Shown here one piece after another: positions 8,374 through 16,590 of a DNA stretch of 30,224 bases (its first letter is position 1; each line of letters begins with the position of its first letter). The translations under genes and the position numbers were made by a program. The DNA is from Bacteroidales bacterium UBA3696 (GTDB lineage: Bacteria; Bacteroidota; Bacteroidia; Bacteroidales; Paludibacteraceae), in contig DFIN01000001.1 of assembly GCA_002372135.1 (NCBI GenBank), positions 80,950 through 111,173 on the forward strand, in the 5' to 3' direction. Below the pieces are notes generated by a model, which was given only the letters and a program-made list of their open reading frames with translations, had not been told where the DNA came from and did not search any database.

Positions 8374-8635
8374 GAATACCCTTCAACTCGTTGATAAAGA
8401 GATGATGAGTGGCACTTCGGTCATATCGGGAAGATAACTGACGACGAAGACGGGCGAACTTAACATGCAAGCGGTAGAGGGTGTCTTTTTGGAGCGAGTC
8501 GGTCAAACAGAGGTCGCGTATCATCATAGCCGTTTGCTTGCGCGCTTCATCTTCCGCAGTGCGTTGCGGGGCGGTCTGACCGAATAACATACCGGTGATA
8601 ACCACGGATAAAGAAAACAGGAATAAGCGTTTCAT
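8279..8635 (-). CDS. Small secreted Spy/LTxxQ-like protein
   Basis: A 118-residue protein read from the ATG at 8635. The frame also opens 9 codons further up, but the signal peptide begins at 'MKRLFLFSLS', so I chose that start. After the signal peptide (to about residue 20, 'MLFGQ') the protein is helical and charged, with 'LTDEQYRRFVRLQ' near the end. This resembles the LTxxQ motif of periplasmic Spy/CpxP-type proteins and related small Bacteroidota proteins. It lies alone on the minus strand among plus-strand genes and its 3' end overlaps the PAP2 gene. The signal peptide and motif argue that it is real. Function is inferred loosely. Confidence 0.7.
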   Translation of the reverse strand: MKRLFLFSLSVVITGMLFGQTAPQRTAEDEARKQTAMMIRDLCLTDSLQKDTLYRLHVKFARLRRQLSSRYDRSATHHLFINELKGILTDEQYRRFVRLQADSLPRHPRRRIGIKPKQ

Positions 8636-8688
8636 ACTGCGTGTGGAATGTGTAGAACACACTAACTATCTAACAAATACCGTGCCAA

Positions 8689-9909
8689 ATGCGAGCTGAA
8701 ACTTTTATTGCTCATCGTCTCTATTTTGAGTCCGCTACGAGGCAGCGAACGTCCCGCCCTGCTATACGGGTGGCTTTGGCAGGTATTATCATCGGCGTAG
8801 CGGTAATGGTCATTACCCTCTGTGTGGTCATCGGTTTCAAGCGCACCATCACGCAGCAAGTGGCTTTTTTCGGCGCACATATACAACTCACCAATTTTGA
8901 CAACAACAGCACCTACGAACTCCAACCTATCGTGGTTACGGACAGTTTAGTGCGCGCTTTGCAACGCATTCCTTCCGTAGAGCGGGCGCAACCTTTTTTG
9001 ACCAAGCCCGGCATCATCAAAACGGCAGACCAGTTTCAGGGCATCATCCTGAAAGCCGCCGACTCGTGGCAGTCGTTCGAACCCTATCTGCTTGAGGGAC
9101 ATCTGCCCGAGAGCGAGCAGCAAGTGCTGCTCTCCCGCACCCTCAGCCGACAGCTGTGTCTGGCTACCGGCGACGACGTGTTCTGCTATTTTGTCGGAGA
9201 AACGGTGCGTGTGCGCAAGTGGCAAGTGGCAGGTATCTATGCCACCGGATTTGAGGAAGCCGATTCGCGATTCGTGTTGGCTACACCCAAGGCTATCCGC
9301 CGCCTGAACGGCTGGCGCGACAATCAGGCATCGGGTATAGAGATTTATCTAAGCGACCTCGCCCGATTGGACGAGGCTGCCGACCAAGTGTGGTATATGA
9401 CTGCTAACCGCCTTGACGAGGATGGCAACGCACTCTACTCTCAAACGTTGGAACAACTCAACCCGCAAATCTTTGCTTGGTTAGACCTTTTGGATATGAA
9501 TGTGGTAGTGATTCTGCTCCTTATGATGGCGGTTTCGGGCTTTAATATCGTTTCCGGTCTGATTATTCTCATCTTGGAGAGTGTGCGCCTCATAGGCACG
9601 CTCAAAGCGCTCGGAGCCAACAACCGCTTTGTCCGCCGTATATTCATAACCGAGGCGGTTATGCTTATCGGAAAAGGAATGGGGTGGGGGAATATAGTCG
9701 GTTTGGGCTTGACGGCAGTGCAGAACTTCACGCACCTTATCCCGTTGGATGCCTCCACCTACTATGTTTCCTATGTGCCGGTTGCTTTCCCGTGGGGGGC
9801 TATCGTGTTGCTCAATGCGGGCGTTTTGCTCGTATCTTTCCTAATCCTGCTCGCTCCTTCCGGCATAGCAACGCGCATATCACCTGCCCGAGTAATGCGA
9901 TACGAATAA
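8689..9909 (+). CDS. LolC/LolE-type ABC transporter permease
   Basis: A 406-residue FtsX/MacB-fold permease, most likely the membrane part of the lipoprotein-releasing Lol system that passes lipoproteins to the outer membrane. It begins with the typical 'FIAHRLYF' amphipathic stretch. A first membrane helix (about 26-48) is followed by a large periplasmic domain (about 50-265) and three C-terminal helices (about 270-400), including 'ESVRLIGTLKALGANNRFVRRIFITEA', the coupling region seen in LolC/E. It has no ATPase domain and no LolD gene is next to it, so the partner is elsewhere. In Bacteroidota one such permease often stands in for both LolC and LolE. Confidence 0.9.
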   Translation: MRAETFIAHRLYFESATRQRTSRPAIRVALAGIIIGVAVMVITLCVVIGFKRTITQQVAFFGAHIQLTNFDNNSTYELQPIVVTDSLVRALQRIPSVERAQPFLTKPGIIKTADQFQGIILKAADSWQSFEPYLLEGHLPESEQQVLLSRTLSRQLCLATGDDVFCYFVGETVRVRKWQVAGIYATGFEEADSRFVLATPKAIRRLNGWRDNQASGIEIYLSDLARLDEAADQVWYMTANRLDEDGNALYSQTLEQLNPQIFAWLDLLDMNVVVILLLMMAVSGFNIVSGLIILILESVRLIGTLKALGANNRFVRRIFITEAVMLIGKGMGWGNIVGLGLTAVQNFTHLIPLDASTYYVSYVPVAFPWGAIVLLNAGVLLVSFLILLAPSGIATRISPARVMRYE

Positions 9910-9936
9910 TCCCATAATCATTATACCACAAAAACG

Positions 9937-10767
9937 TTGCCGACCGTGATTTTTACCACTCCAGTTACCATCCCCCAGTCCTCTTGGAGCATTGACTACC
10001 ACCAACGATTGCTCCTGCTCGGGTCGTGTTTTTCCGACCATATAGCCGCTTGTCTTCGCTCATACTTTTTTCAAGTTACTGCCAATCCCACAGGGGCACT
10101 TTATAACCCCCTATCCATTGCGCACCATGCCGACCGGATAGAGAAAGCGGATGTCGTTATCGTAACCTTTGGGACGGCTTGGGTCTATATTGACAAGAAA
10201 GAAGGAACGGGCTTGGAGCATGTGGTGGATAATTGCCAAAAACGCCCCGCGTCTGATTTTGTACGCTATCGGCTGACGGTGGACGATATAGTTAGCACGT
10301 GGCAGCCTATCTTGCAAAAGCATACGGACAAACACTTTATTTTCACCGTGTCGCCCATCCGCCATATCAAGGACGGCCTGCACGAAAACCAATTGAGCAA
10401 GGGCATCCTCTTGCAAGCCATTGACCGTTTGTTGGCAGCCGATGATACGTTTCGCGACAGGGTTCAATACTTTCCCTCTTACGAGATTGTGTTGGACGAG
10501 TTGCGCGACTACCGGTTCTATGCCGCCGATATGTTGCACCCCTCGGACGTAGCGGTGGAGTATATCTTCTCCCGCTTTGTTCAGACGTACCTTTATGAGC
10601 CTCATACGCAGGCCGATATGCGGACGTTGCACCAACTCTATCAGGACCTTCACCACCGCCCCTTGCACCCCGAAAGCATAGAATACCAACAATTCCGCCA
10701 AGGTATAATACAGCGAGCGGAGCAACTCCGAGTGCGCTTTCCTTGGCTGCTGGACGCGCTTTTTTAA
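9937..10767 (+). CDS. GSCFA domain protein (SGNH-like hydrolase)
   Basis: A 276-residue protein of the GSCFA family, a Bacteroidota-rich branch of the SGNH hydrolases. The name motif GSCF is at residues 29-32, with Ser30 as the likely nucleophile. 'FGTAWVY' (78-84) follows, and 'DMLH' (Asp198-His201) matches the DxxH block that completes an SGNH triad. The frame has no ATG before residue 199, so translation must begin at a non-ATG codon. TTG at 9937 gives the usual short lead into GSCF, and GTG at 9946 is the alternative. It follows the permease by 27 bases. The substrate, possibly an O-acyl group on a glycan, is not known. Confidence 0.85.
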   Translation: MPTVIFTTPVTIPQSSWSIDYHQRLLLLGSCFSDHIAACLRSYFFQVTANPTGALYNPLSIAHHADRIEKADVVIVTFGTAWVYIDKKEGTGLEHVVDNCQKRPASDFVRYRLTVDDIVSTWQPILQKHTDKHFIFTVSPIRHIKDGLHENQLSKGILLQAIDRLLAADDTFRDRVQYFPSYEIVLDELRDYRFYAADMLHPSDVAVEYIFSRFVQTYLYEPHTQADMRTLHQLYQDLHHRPLHPESIEYQQFRQGIIQRAEQLRVRFPWLLDALF

Positions 10768-10776
10768 GAAAACCCT

Positions 10777-10806
10777 TTTGTTTTCCGAGCAAATTGGCTA
10801 CCTTTG
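10777..10806 (+). promoter_or_regulatory. Bacteroides-type promoter before the FemAB-like gene
   Basis: TTTG at 10777-10780 and TACCTTTG at 10799-10806 match the -33 TTTG and -7 TAnnTTTG elements of the Bacteroidota housekeeping sigma factor. The spacing is 18 bases, slightly short of the usual 19-21. It lies 36 bases before the ATG at 10842, in one of the few gaps of this strand run (74 bases). Confidence 0.6.
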
Positions 10807-10841
10807 TCGCTCATTAACTATTTAGACCCCATAGAAGTGTT

Positions 10842-11825
10842 ATGACTGCCAAAGAACAATATGCCGAATGGTGTAAAGACCAGCCCGCAATGCCCATCTT
10901 TATGCAACCGTGGTGGTTGGATGCCGTTTGTGCAGGAAAAGGGTGGAATGTACTGCTGTATATTCACCCGCGTAGCGAACGTATCTTGGCTGCTTTGCCC
11001 TATCTGACGGGCAAACGTTGGTGGATGCACTTTGTGTTGATGCCCCAGCAAACGCAGATAGGCGGGATTTGGTTAGACCACTCCTTGCTCAACGCTGACG
11101 GCTCTACATGGGACAAGGAAACACTCCAAACCATTTGCCAATACTTCTTCGACCAACTCCTATCGCTCCGTCTGCATTACTATTACCAGCGTTATGCCAT
11201 CGGCAACCCTTGCCCGGCGATACTGCAACAGCTCGGTATGAAAACACGAGAGCGTTATACCTACCGCATTGAAGACCTCACGGACTTAGACAAGGTGGTG
11301 GCACGGTTCTCTAATAATAAGAAAAGACAGTTGACCAAAGCCCTGTCGCTGCATGCCGAGCGCGGTAAAATGAATGTGGAAGATTTCTATCGATTCCACC
11401 GCGATTGCCTCGCGGCACGCCGCAAGACAATCAGTTATTCGCGTGAGTTCCTACTCGTCTTAGAGCGTAAGGCGCGTCGCCTGAACTGTGGCGAGATAGT
11501 CAGTATTCACAACGCCGATGGTCAAGTTTATGCCGCTGCTTTTGTGGTGTGGGACAACCGAACGCTGTACTACCTCATTCCCGCATTTGATTCGGCTTAT
11601 AGTCATTCGGGCGCATCTGCCCTCTTGGTGCTCGAATGTATCAAACTGGCACGCGAAAAAGGTGTTGCCTTCGATTTTGAGGGCAGTATTATTCGTGGGG
11701 TGGCGAAGCACTATAAGCAATTCGGTTCCGAACGGGTTACATACTACGAGGTCGAAAAATTCTATCGTCCCCTGTTCGCTATCCCTTATTGGTGCTATCA
11801 ATTACTAACCAGCAACCGCAGATAA
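10842..11825 (+). CDS. FemAB/GNAT-like acyltransferase
   Basis: A 327-residue protein with the double-GNAT layout of FemAB-like or BioF2-like acyltransferases. The N-terminal half carries 'PIFMQPWWLDAVC' (about 17-30), typical of the Bacteroidota members. The C-terminal half carries 'YYLIPAFDSAYSHSGASALLVLECIKLA' and 'FDFEGSIIRGVAKHYKQFG', the acyl-CoA/aminoacyl-tRNA fold core. Such proteins transfer aminoacyl or acyl groups to cell-envelope or other acceptors; which one is not visible. No signal peptide is present. A promoter-like sequence lies just upstream, so it may start its own transcript, which could continue into the beta-barrel gene 24 bases downstream. Confidence 0.75.
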   Translation: MTAKEQYAEWCKDQPAMPIFMQPWWLDAVCAGKGWNVLLYIHPRSERILAALPYLTGKRWWMHFVLMPQQTQIGGIWLDHSLLNADGSTWDKETLQTICQYFFDQLLSLRLHYYYQRYAIGNPCPAILQQLGMKTRERYTYRIEDLTDLDKVVARFSNNKKRQLTKALSLHAERGKMNVEDFYRFHRDCLAARRKTISYSREFLLVLERKARRLNCGEIVSIHNADGQVYAAAFVVWDNRTLYYLIPAFDSAYSHSGASALLVLECIKLAREKGVAFDFEGSIIRGVAKHYKQFGSERVTYYEVEKFYRPLFAIPYWCYQLLTSNRR

Positions 11826-11849
11826 AGCGGTTGATTATTTGTTTGCTAT

Positions 11850-14246
11850 ATGCGTAAAATTGTTTTTTTATTGTCGGCATTATGGATCGGTTGGTCTGTT
11901 TCTGCTCAGCCGCAGACCTTCCCTTGTATCAACGATTCGGTTACAGCCGAGTTTTTTGAAAAGTGGTATCACCGCTCCGACCTTATCTACTATTTAGAGG
12001 CGTTGAACGACCATACGATCGTGGAAACAACCTCGTATGGGCAGTGGTGGATTCCCGAACGCCTTACTATCGGTATAGAAGGGCTCCCCTTTACTGCCAA
12101 CCGCTACTATATCGACGGCATGCGTACCGACAACCTGTTTCAAAGCGGTAGTACCCTCTATGTACCCAATATGCAGTACCATGACCTCTATATCAATCCC
12201 AACAACGGGCAACTGCATTTCACCTCGCACCCTGCGTCCTATGTGCAGGCTACCTACAACTTCGGTCAGTTGGGCAACGGCGAACCGATGCCAGGCACCA
12301 AGCAGATCTTCAATATAACCCACCGCTCGCCGCAGGAGAGTGCCGATACCTACAAGCATGTTACCGCGCGCCGCCATCTGCGTGGAGCAGGACAAGTGGA
12401 AGCCGCCTATACATTTCGCGACAAGCAGGGAAATCTCTACCCTCAACACATCTATGCCGCCTACGGACAAAGACTGCTGACGCGGGAGGATGTGTCCGGA
12501 CTGATTACCGATAACCCATTCTATCAAGCCGATTACTATAAAGTGCAAGCCGACGGCAAACTGCCTTTGCAACTGGGCTACAGACTCAATTTCTCAGGGC
12601 GGCAGGACGGCGGCAGCGAATACCTCTACAACTTTGACGAGGTATATGACCACAAGAACTATTCGGGTATGCTCTACCACAAGAGCCGCTTTCTTACTAC
12701 CGGCCTGAACTGGTCAACCGATGTCGTTCGCCACAAAAATCTTGAGTTTAGCAAGAATATCCTCGATCAGGACGGCGAAAGTTTCTTCCCCTATTTGCCG
12801 GATGGTAATACCCATTCGCTCAGTTGGGCAGTCAACTATAAGCAACCCGTGCTACCGTGGCTCAATGTGCATATTGATGCCTACAACTCGCTGGTGCATT
12901 TCTCGCCCGAAACGACCACCTTCTCCAACACGCTTTACCTGCAGCGTCCGATTGATTATGCCAACAATCCATCCTTAGTCCCCGCTCCGATGGATTTGTA
13001 TCGCTATGACTGGCAATCAAGAGCCTTCACGGGCGGACTATTGGAGAACACCTTCGGCGTGGACGCACACTATGCGTTAGGCGAGAAAGTGGACTTGAAA
13101 GCCTCTTTGGATTTCACCCTCGATGCCATCCTGCTGCGCAATAAAAGCAAAGTCAGCCCTAACTGGCAGGCACTCTTGCAGTTCGATATACACCCCTGCC
13201 ATTGGTTTGATATGCAGGTGAGCCTCAGTCATGAGCGACTGCCTTACAACTTCGACTACCTTCTCTTCTTCTCTGACGACTACCTCAACGGCAAAATCAG
13301 CATATTGGGCGACAACACTGCCGAGCCGATGACCACCGGCGGACAATATCATAACTATAAAAAAGGCTTGATGCAGACATCCTATTTGCAACTCAATATC
13401 CCATTCCGATTCCGCTTCGGCAGGCACGAAATCATGTTCCAGCAGAGTTATCGCCGCTACTTTAATGTCTGGTTCACCCGCTACCAAGGCGGAGCGGATG
13501 CCAACGGTTCGTATGTAGAGCAAGATGGACTGCAAGTGTTCTATCCGTCGGCAGGCGTGAAACAATACGAAGTAGGCACCACCGACCCATTTGGTTCCAA
13601 CTGGCTTATCAGCGATCCGTACTATTTTTCTCAACTGACGCGCTATACCTACTATGGCGAGAAGGTGATTGTGTCCTTGTCGTGGCACTCCATGCAGGCT
13701 GGCGGCTATGCCGCACTGGGCAACGGACCTACCTCAAACATCGTAGGCATACTCAGCGAATCGACTGCCAATCCCAATACGCAGAATGTGGTGCTCAATC
13801 AGGCTGCTAAATTCAAAGGAGTAGGCAACAACGATGCAGACAAAGGCTTTGCTTGTCGGTTCTATCTCGGCTACAACATCTGCAAATGGGTGCAAACGGG
13901 CGTAACGATCAAATGGACAGACGGCAAACCTTTCACCGACTGGCATTACTACCAGAACGGCAATCAGGCAGCCATCTTGCCGCGTGACACACGGGGTATC
14001 AACCCAACCGACCAGCATTTCGGCAAACGCCACTGCGCCAAATACAACCTCGATTGGCATATACAAGGTCAATGGATGGCAGGCTCCGTGCCCATGAAAC
14101 TGAATGTGGAGTGCTACAACCTATGGGACTTCTGCCACGACTTGGCTGAGTTGGGCTTTGTGCAAGACATACCCTACGCAAGCCGTGCCTCAATGATTAT
14201 GGATATCCCCGTCGGACTGCTCTCCACACTGACCATCCAACTATAA
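11850..14246 (+). CDS. Outer-membrane beta-barrel, TonB-dependent receptor-like
   Basis: A 798-residue secreted protein with a signal peptide (about 1-20, 'WIGWSVSAQ'). It has a long series of alternating aromatic strands typical of a 22-strand receptor barrel. 'CVECYNLWDF'-like and 'YNICKWVQTGVTIKWTDGKPF' stretches near the C-terminus resemble the final strands of TonB-dependent receptors. The N-terminal region (about 50-140) contains a short piece with 'YYIDGMRTDN', reminiscent of a plug domain, but a full plug, a TonB box and a carboxypeptidase-like N-terminal domain are not apparent. It might therefore be a reduced receptor or a plain large barrel. Substrate unknown. The Fic gene begins only 9 bases after its stop. 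Confidence 0.68.
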   Translation: MRKIVFLLSALWIGWSVSAQPQTFPCINDSVTAEFFEKWYHRSDLIYYLEALNDHTIVETTSYGQWWIPERLTIGIEGLPFTANRYYIDGMRTDNLFQSGSTLYVPNMQYHDLYINPNNGQLHFTSHPASYVQATYNFGQLGNGEPMPGTKQIFNITHRSPQESADTYKHVTARRHLRGAGQVEAAYTFRDKQGNLYPQHIYAAYGQRLLTREDVSGLITDNPFYQADYYKVQADGKLPLQLGYRLNFSGRQDGGSEYLYNFDEVYDHKNYSGMLYHKSRFLTTGLNWSTDVVRHKNLEFSKNILDQDGESFFPYLPDGNTHSLSWAVNYKQPVLPWLNVHIDAYNSLVHFSPETTTFSNTLYLQRPIDYANNPSLVPAPMDLYRYDWQSRAFTGGLLENTFGVDAHYALGEKVDLKASLDFTLDAILLRNKSKVSPNWQALLQFDIHPCHWFDMQVSLSHERLPYNFDYLLFFSDDYLNGKISILGDNTAEPMTTGGQYHNYKKGLMQTSYLQLNIPFRFRFGRHEIMFQQSYRRYFNVWFTRYQGGADANGSYVEQDGLQVFYPSAGVKQYEVGTTDPFGSNWLISDPYYFSQLTRYTYYGEKVIVSLSWHSMQAGGYAALGNGPTSNIVGILSESTANPNTQNVVLNQAAKFKGVGNNDADKGFACRFYLGYNICKWVQTGVTIKWTDGKPFTDWHYYQNGNQAAILPRDTRGINPTDQHFGKRHCAKYNLDWHIQGQWMAGSVPMKLNVECYNLWDFCHDLAELGFVQDIPYASRASMIMDIPVGLLSTLTIQL

Positions 14247-14255
14247 GCATACAAC

Positions 14256-15356
14256 ATGAAGGAGTTCCCTCCATATCAACCTGACTTTGAAGAGTATATC
14301 CGTCAAGGCGAACCGGATAAGAAAGCGCGTGCCCAAATATGGCGCACCGCCATCGGACTGCAACAAGTGGACGGACTGCAAACGTCCGAATACCTGCGTG
14401 AAATCGCAAAGCGACATATTGAAGGAGATATTACGCTTAAAAAAGCCAAAACGCTTATTGATAGTTATTATCAGTCCGAGCAAGTGCGTCACGATGCGGA
14501 AACAGAAGATACACAAGAAGCAGATAAAGTGTCACAGCATATTGCTGAGTTGTTATCGGAAAAAGCGTTCACTTTTTCTCCAACTCAACTAATTGCTATT
14601 CACCGTCATCTGTTTCAAGGAATCTATAAGTTCGCTGGTAAGATTCGTAATTATAATATCACAAAAAAAGAGTGGGTGCTTCGTGGAGATACTATTTATT
14701 ATGCAAGTGCCGATATGATTTACGAAACACTGCAATATGATTTTACGCAGGAAAAGGAGTTTGATTATTCTTCTATCGAAATTATCGGAGCTATCAAACA
14801 TATCACGCACTTCTGTAGTAATTTATGGCAGATTCATCCTTTTGGTGAAGGAAATACACGCACAACCGCTGTGTTTATGATTAAGTATCTGCGTTCTCTT
14901 GGTTTTGATGTGAATAATGACTTATTTGCAGAGAACTCATGGTATTTTCGTAATGCGTTAGTCCGCGCTAATTACCGAAATGTTTTGCAAGGAATTGATT
15001 ATACGCCATCCTTTTTAGAACGTTTCTTTCGCAATTTATTACTCGGTGAACATAATGTGCTGTTGAATAGAGAAATGCATTTAGATTGGAAGGAAACGAC
15101 GGACGATATAATTCAAAGTGCAATTCAAAGTGCAAATAATGACAATCTATTGTCCCCAAAGTGCAAAAATTGCACTTTGGAAGAGTTAGCAGTATTGCGT
15201 GTCATACAGCAAAATCCATCGGCTACCCAAAAGAAGATAGCACAGAACATCGGCAAATCCGAGCGAACCGTAAAAACACTGACTATCCGTCTCTCTGAAA
15301 AAGAAATCATTGTTCGCCGTAATGGCAAACGCAATGGCTATTGGGAAATTTTATAA
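14256..15356 (+). CDS. Fic family protein with N-terminal antitoxin-like helix and C-terminal wHTH
   Basis: A 366-residue Fic-domain protein; most Fic enzymes transfer AMP to target proteins. The N-terminal region (about 30-72, with 'IEGDITLKKAKTLIDSYY') resembles the small antitoxin helices (VbhA type) that restrain Fic enzymes. The Fic core has the motif His194-P-F-G-Glu198-G-Asn200-T-Arg202. The canonical Gly before the first Arg is Thr201, and the second Arg is replaced by Ala205. A linker (about 280-310) carries repeats, and a winged-helix DNA-binding domain ends the protein (about 308-366, 'TQKKIAQNIGKSERTVKTL'). The part after about base 14400 is clearly more AT-rich than the neighbours. 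It is 21 bases before the methyltransferase gene. Confidence 0.9.
   Translation: MKEFPPYQPDFEEYIRQGEPDKKARAQIWRTAIGLQQVDGLQTSEYLREIAKRHIEGDITLKKAKTLIDSYYQSEQVRHDAETEDTQEADKVSQHIAELLSEKAFTFSPTQLIAIHRHLFQGIYKFAGKIRNYNITKKEWVLRGDTIYYASADMIYETLQYDFTQEKEFDYSSIEIIGAIKHITHFCSNLWQIHPFGEGNTRTTAVFMIKYLRSLGFDVNNDLFAENSWYFRNALVRANYRNVLQGIDYTPSFLERFFRNLLLGEHNVLLNREMHLDWKETTDDIIQSAIQSANNDNLLSPKCKNCTLEELAVLRVIQQNPSATQKKIAQNIGKSERTVKTLTIRLSEKEIIVRRNGKRNGYWEIL
15111..15134 (+). repeat. Two 12-base direct repeats in the fic linker
   Basis: ATTCAAAGTGCA occurs twice back to back (15111-15122 and 15123-15134), encoding part of the Ile-Gln-Ser-Ala repeats in the linker between the Fic and winged-helix domains. 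Its CAAAGTGCA core occurs again at 15157-15165 and in inverse at 15171-15179. Confidence 0.85.
15156..15180. repeat. Perfect 11-bp inverted repeat inside fic
   Basis: CCAAAGTGCAA (15156-15166) and its exact complement TTGCACTTTGG (15170-15180) are separated by AAA. This gives a perfect 11-bp stem with a 3-base loop, or a 25-bp operator-like palindrome, inside the coding region. It encodes 'PKCKNCTLE' just before the winged-helix domain. Confidence 0.9.
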
Positions 15357-15377
15357 CAATTACAGAGTTATCAACAA

Positions 15378-16547
15378 ATGGCAAAAAACGCGAATTTAGG
15401 AGCAGCGAAAAATGCTAAAAACGATGAGTTCTACACCCAGTATGCAGACATACAGAAAGAAGTAAACGCGTACATTGAATACAACCCCGATATCTTTCGG
15501 GGCAAGACAATTCTGCTGCCTTGCGATGATCCCGAATGGAGCAATTTCACCAAGTTCTTTGCACAAAACTTTGAGTTCTTCGGTCTGAAGAAACTTATTT
15601 CCACGTCCTATGCCATCGAAAGCAAGAAGTACAAGACCGATTGGCAGCCGACGCTCTTCGAAACCGGGAATCCCATGTACAATGTAGAGAAAAGCCGTAT
15701 TAAGGGCAAAATATTCACCCTTACGCATGATACGAACGCAAACGGTCGCATCGATATAGACGATTTGCAGTGGAGTTACTTGGAGGGTGACGGCGATTTC
15801 CGTAGTGCCGAAGTAACCGCTCTCCGCGACGAAGCAGATATTATTATCACGAACCCGCCGTTCTCGCTCTTTCGGGAGTTTCTGGCTTGGATACTTGAGG
15901 GTACTCCAAAGCAATTCCTCATCATCGGCAACCAAAATGCTATTACTTACAAAGAAGTCTTTCCGCTTATTAAAGAGAATAAGATGTGGATTGGTGCTAC
16001 CGGCAACGGAAGCGATATGGTGTTTGGTGTTCCCAAAGGGGCAGAAGTGGCGGAGTCAGATAGGGCAAAGGCTGCCCGATTGGGTTATGTGGGTGATTAT
16101 ACTCGTTTGGGCAATTCGTGTTGGTTCACCAACCTTGACCACGGTCGCCGTCACCAACCTTTGCAGTTGATGACTATGGCGGATAATATCAAATTCAGCA
16201 GACATAAAGAGATAAAAGGCATAGGATACCAACACTACGACAACTACGATGCCATCGAAGTACCCTATACCGATGCCATACCTGCCGACTACGAAGGCAC
16301 TATGGGTGTACCTATTTCTTTCCTCGATAAGTATTGCCCTGAACAGTTTGAGATTGTTGGAATGTGTGAAAATGAAGATTTATATCACTTAAAAACACGA
16401 GTTTATACAACAGCAGAGTGTAAACAAGCGTATATGAATAAATTCAATAAAGCAGGTACGTATGATTTGAACGCGAGCGGTGTTATCACCAGAGATAGAA
16501 TTCAGGAAAAAGTTTACCAACGCATCCTTATCCGCAAGCGGCAGTAG
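15378..16547 (+). CDS. EcoRI-family adenine-specific DNA methyltransferase
   Basis: A 389-residue DNA adenine methyltransferase of the EcoRI-methylase family, which methylates adenine in a specific site to protect it from cutting. The N-terminus 'NDEFYTQYADIQKEV' and 'LLPCDDPEWSNFTKFF' (46-61) are typical of the family and correspond to the cofactor-binding part. The catalytic motif IV is NPPF at 159-162. 'GNQNAITYKEVFPLI' and 'RILIRKR' at the C-terminus are also family-like. The stretch from about 16340 to 16480 is more AT-rich than the rest. No EcoRI-like endonuclease is adjacent; the nearest nuclease is the DUF262-HNH gene 1.5 kb downstream. Site specificity cannot be read from this sequence. 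Confidence 0.9.
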   Translation: MAKNANLGAAKNAKNDEFYTQYADIQKEVNAYIEYNPDIFRGKTILLPCDDPEWSNFTKFFAQNFEFFGLKKLISTSYAIESKKYKTDWQPTLFETGNPMYNVEKSRIKGKIFTLTHDTNANGRIDIDDLQWSYLEGDGDFRSAEVTALRDEADIIITNPPFSLFREFLAWILEGTPKQFLIIGNQNAITYKEVFPLIKENKMWIGATGNGSDMVFGVPKGAEVAESDRAKAARLGYVGDYTRLGNSCWFTNLDHGRRHQPLQLMTMADNIKFSRHKEIKGIGYQHYDNYDAIEVPYTDAIPADYEGTMGVPISFLDKYCPEQFEIVGMCENEDLYHLKTRVYTTAECKQAYMNKFNKAGTYDLNASGVITRDRIQEKVYQRILIRKRQ

Positions 16548-16550
16548 TTG

Positions 16551-16590
16551 TTGTTCTGTTCTTGTTCAGTTGTTGTTCAGAGCGTGTTCA
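16551..16590 (+). repeat. Four 11-bp tandem repeats upstream of the DUF4143 gene
   Basis: Units start at 16551, 16562, 16573 and (degenerate) 16584: TTGTTCTGTTC, TTGTTCAGTTG, TTGTTCAGAGC, GTGTTCA. The period is exactly 11 bases, about one DNA turn. The array starts 3 bases after the methyltransferase stop and runs directly into the 23-bp repeats. Confidence 0.8.

Noticed and set aside
8649..8661. TGTGTAGAACACA palindrome between the divergent genes
   Set aside because: Only 5-base arms with a 3-base centre; too short to call as an operator without a second copy.
13077..13688. Minus-strand open frame of 203 codons opposite the beta-barrel gene
   Set aside because: No start context or recognisable domain; the plus-strand barrel frame is continuous with a signal peptide.
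15156..15180. Rho-independent terminator
   Set aside because: The stem is in the middle of an intact coding frame and is not followed by a T run.
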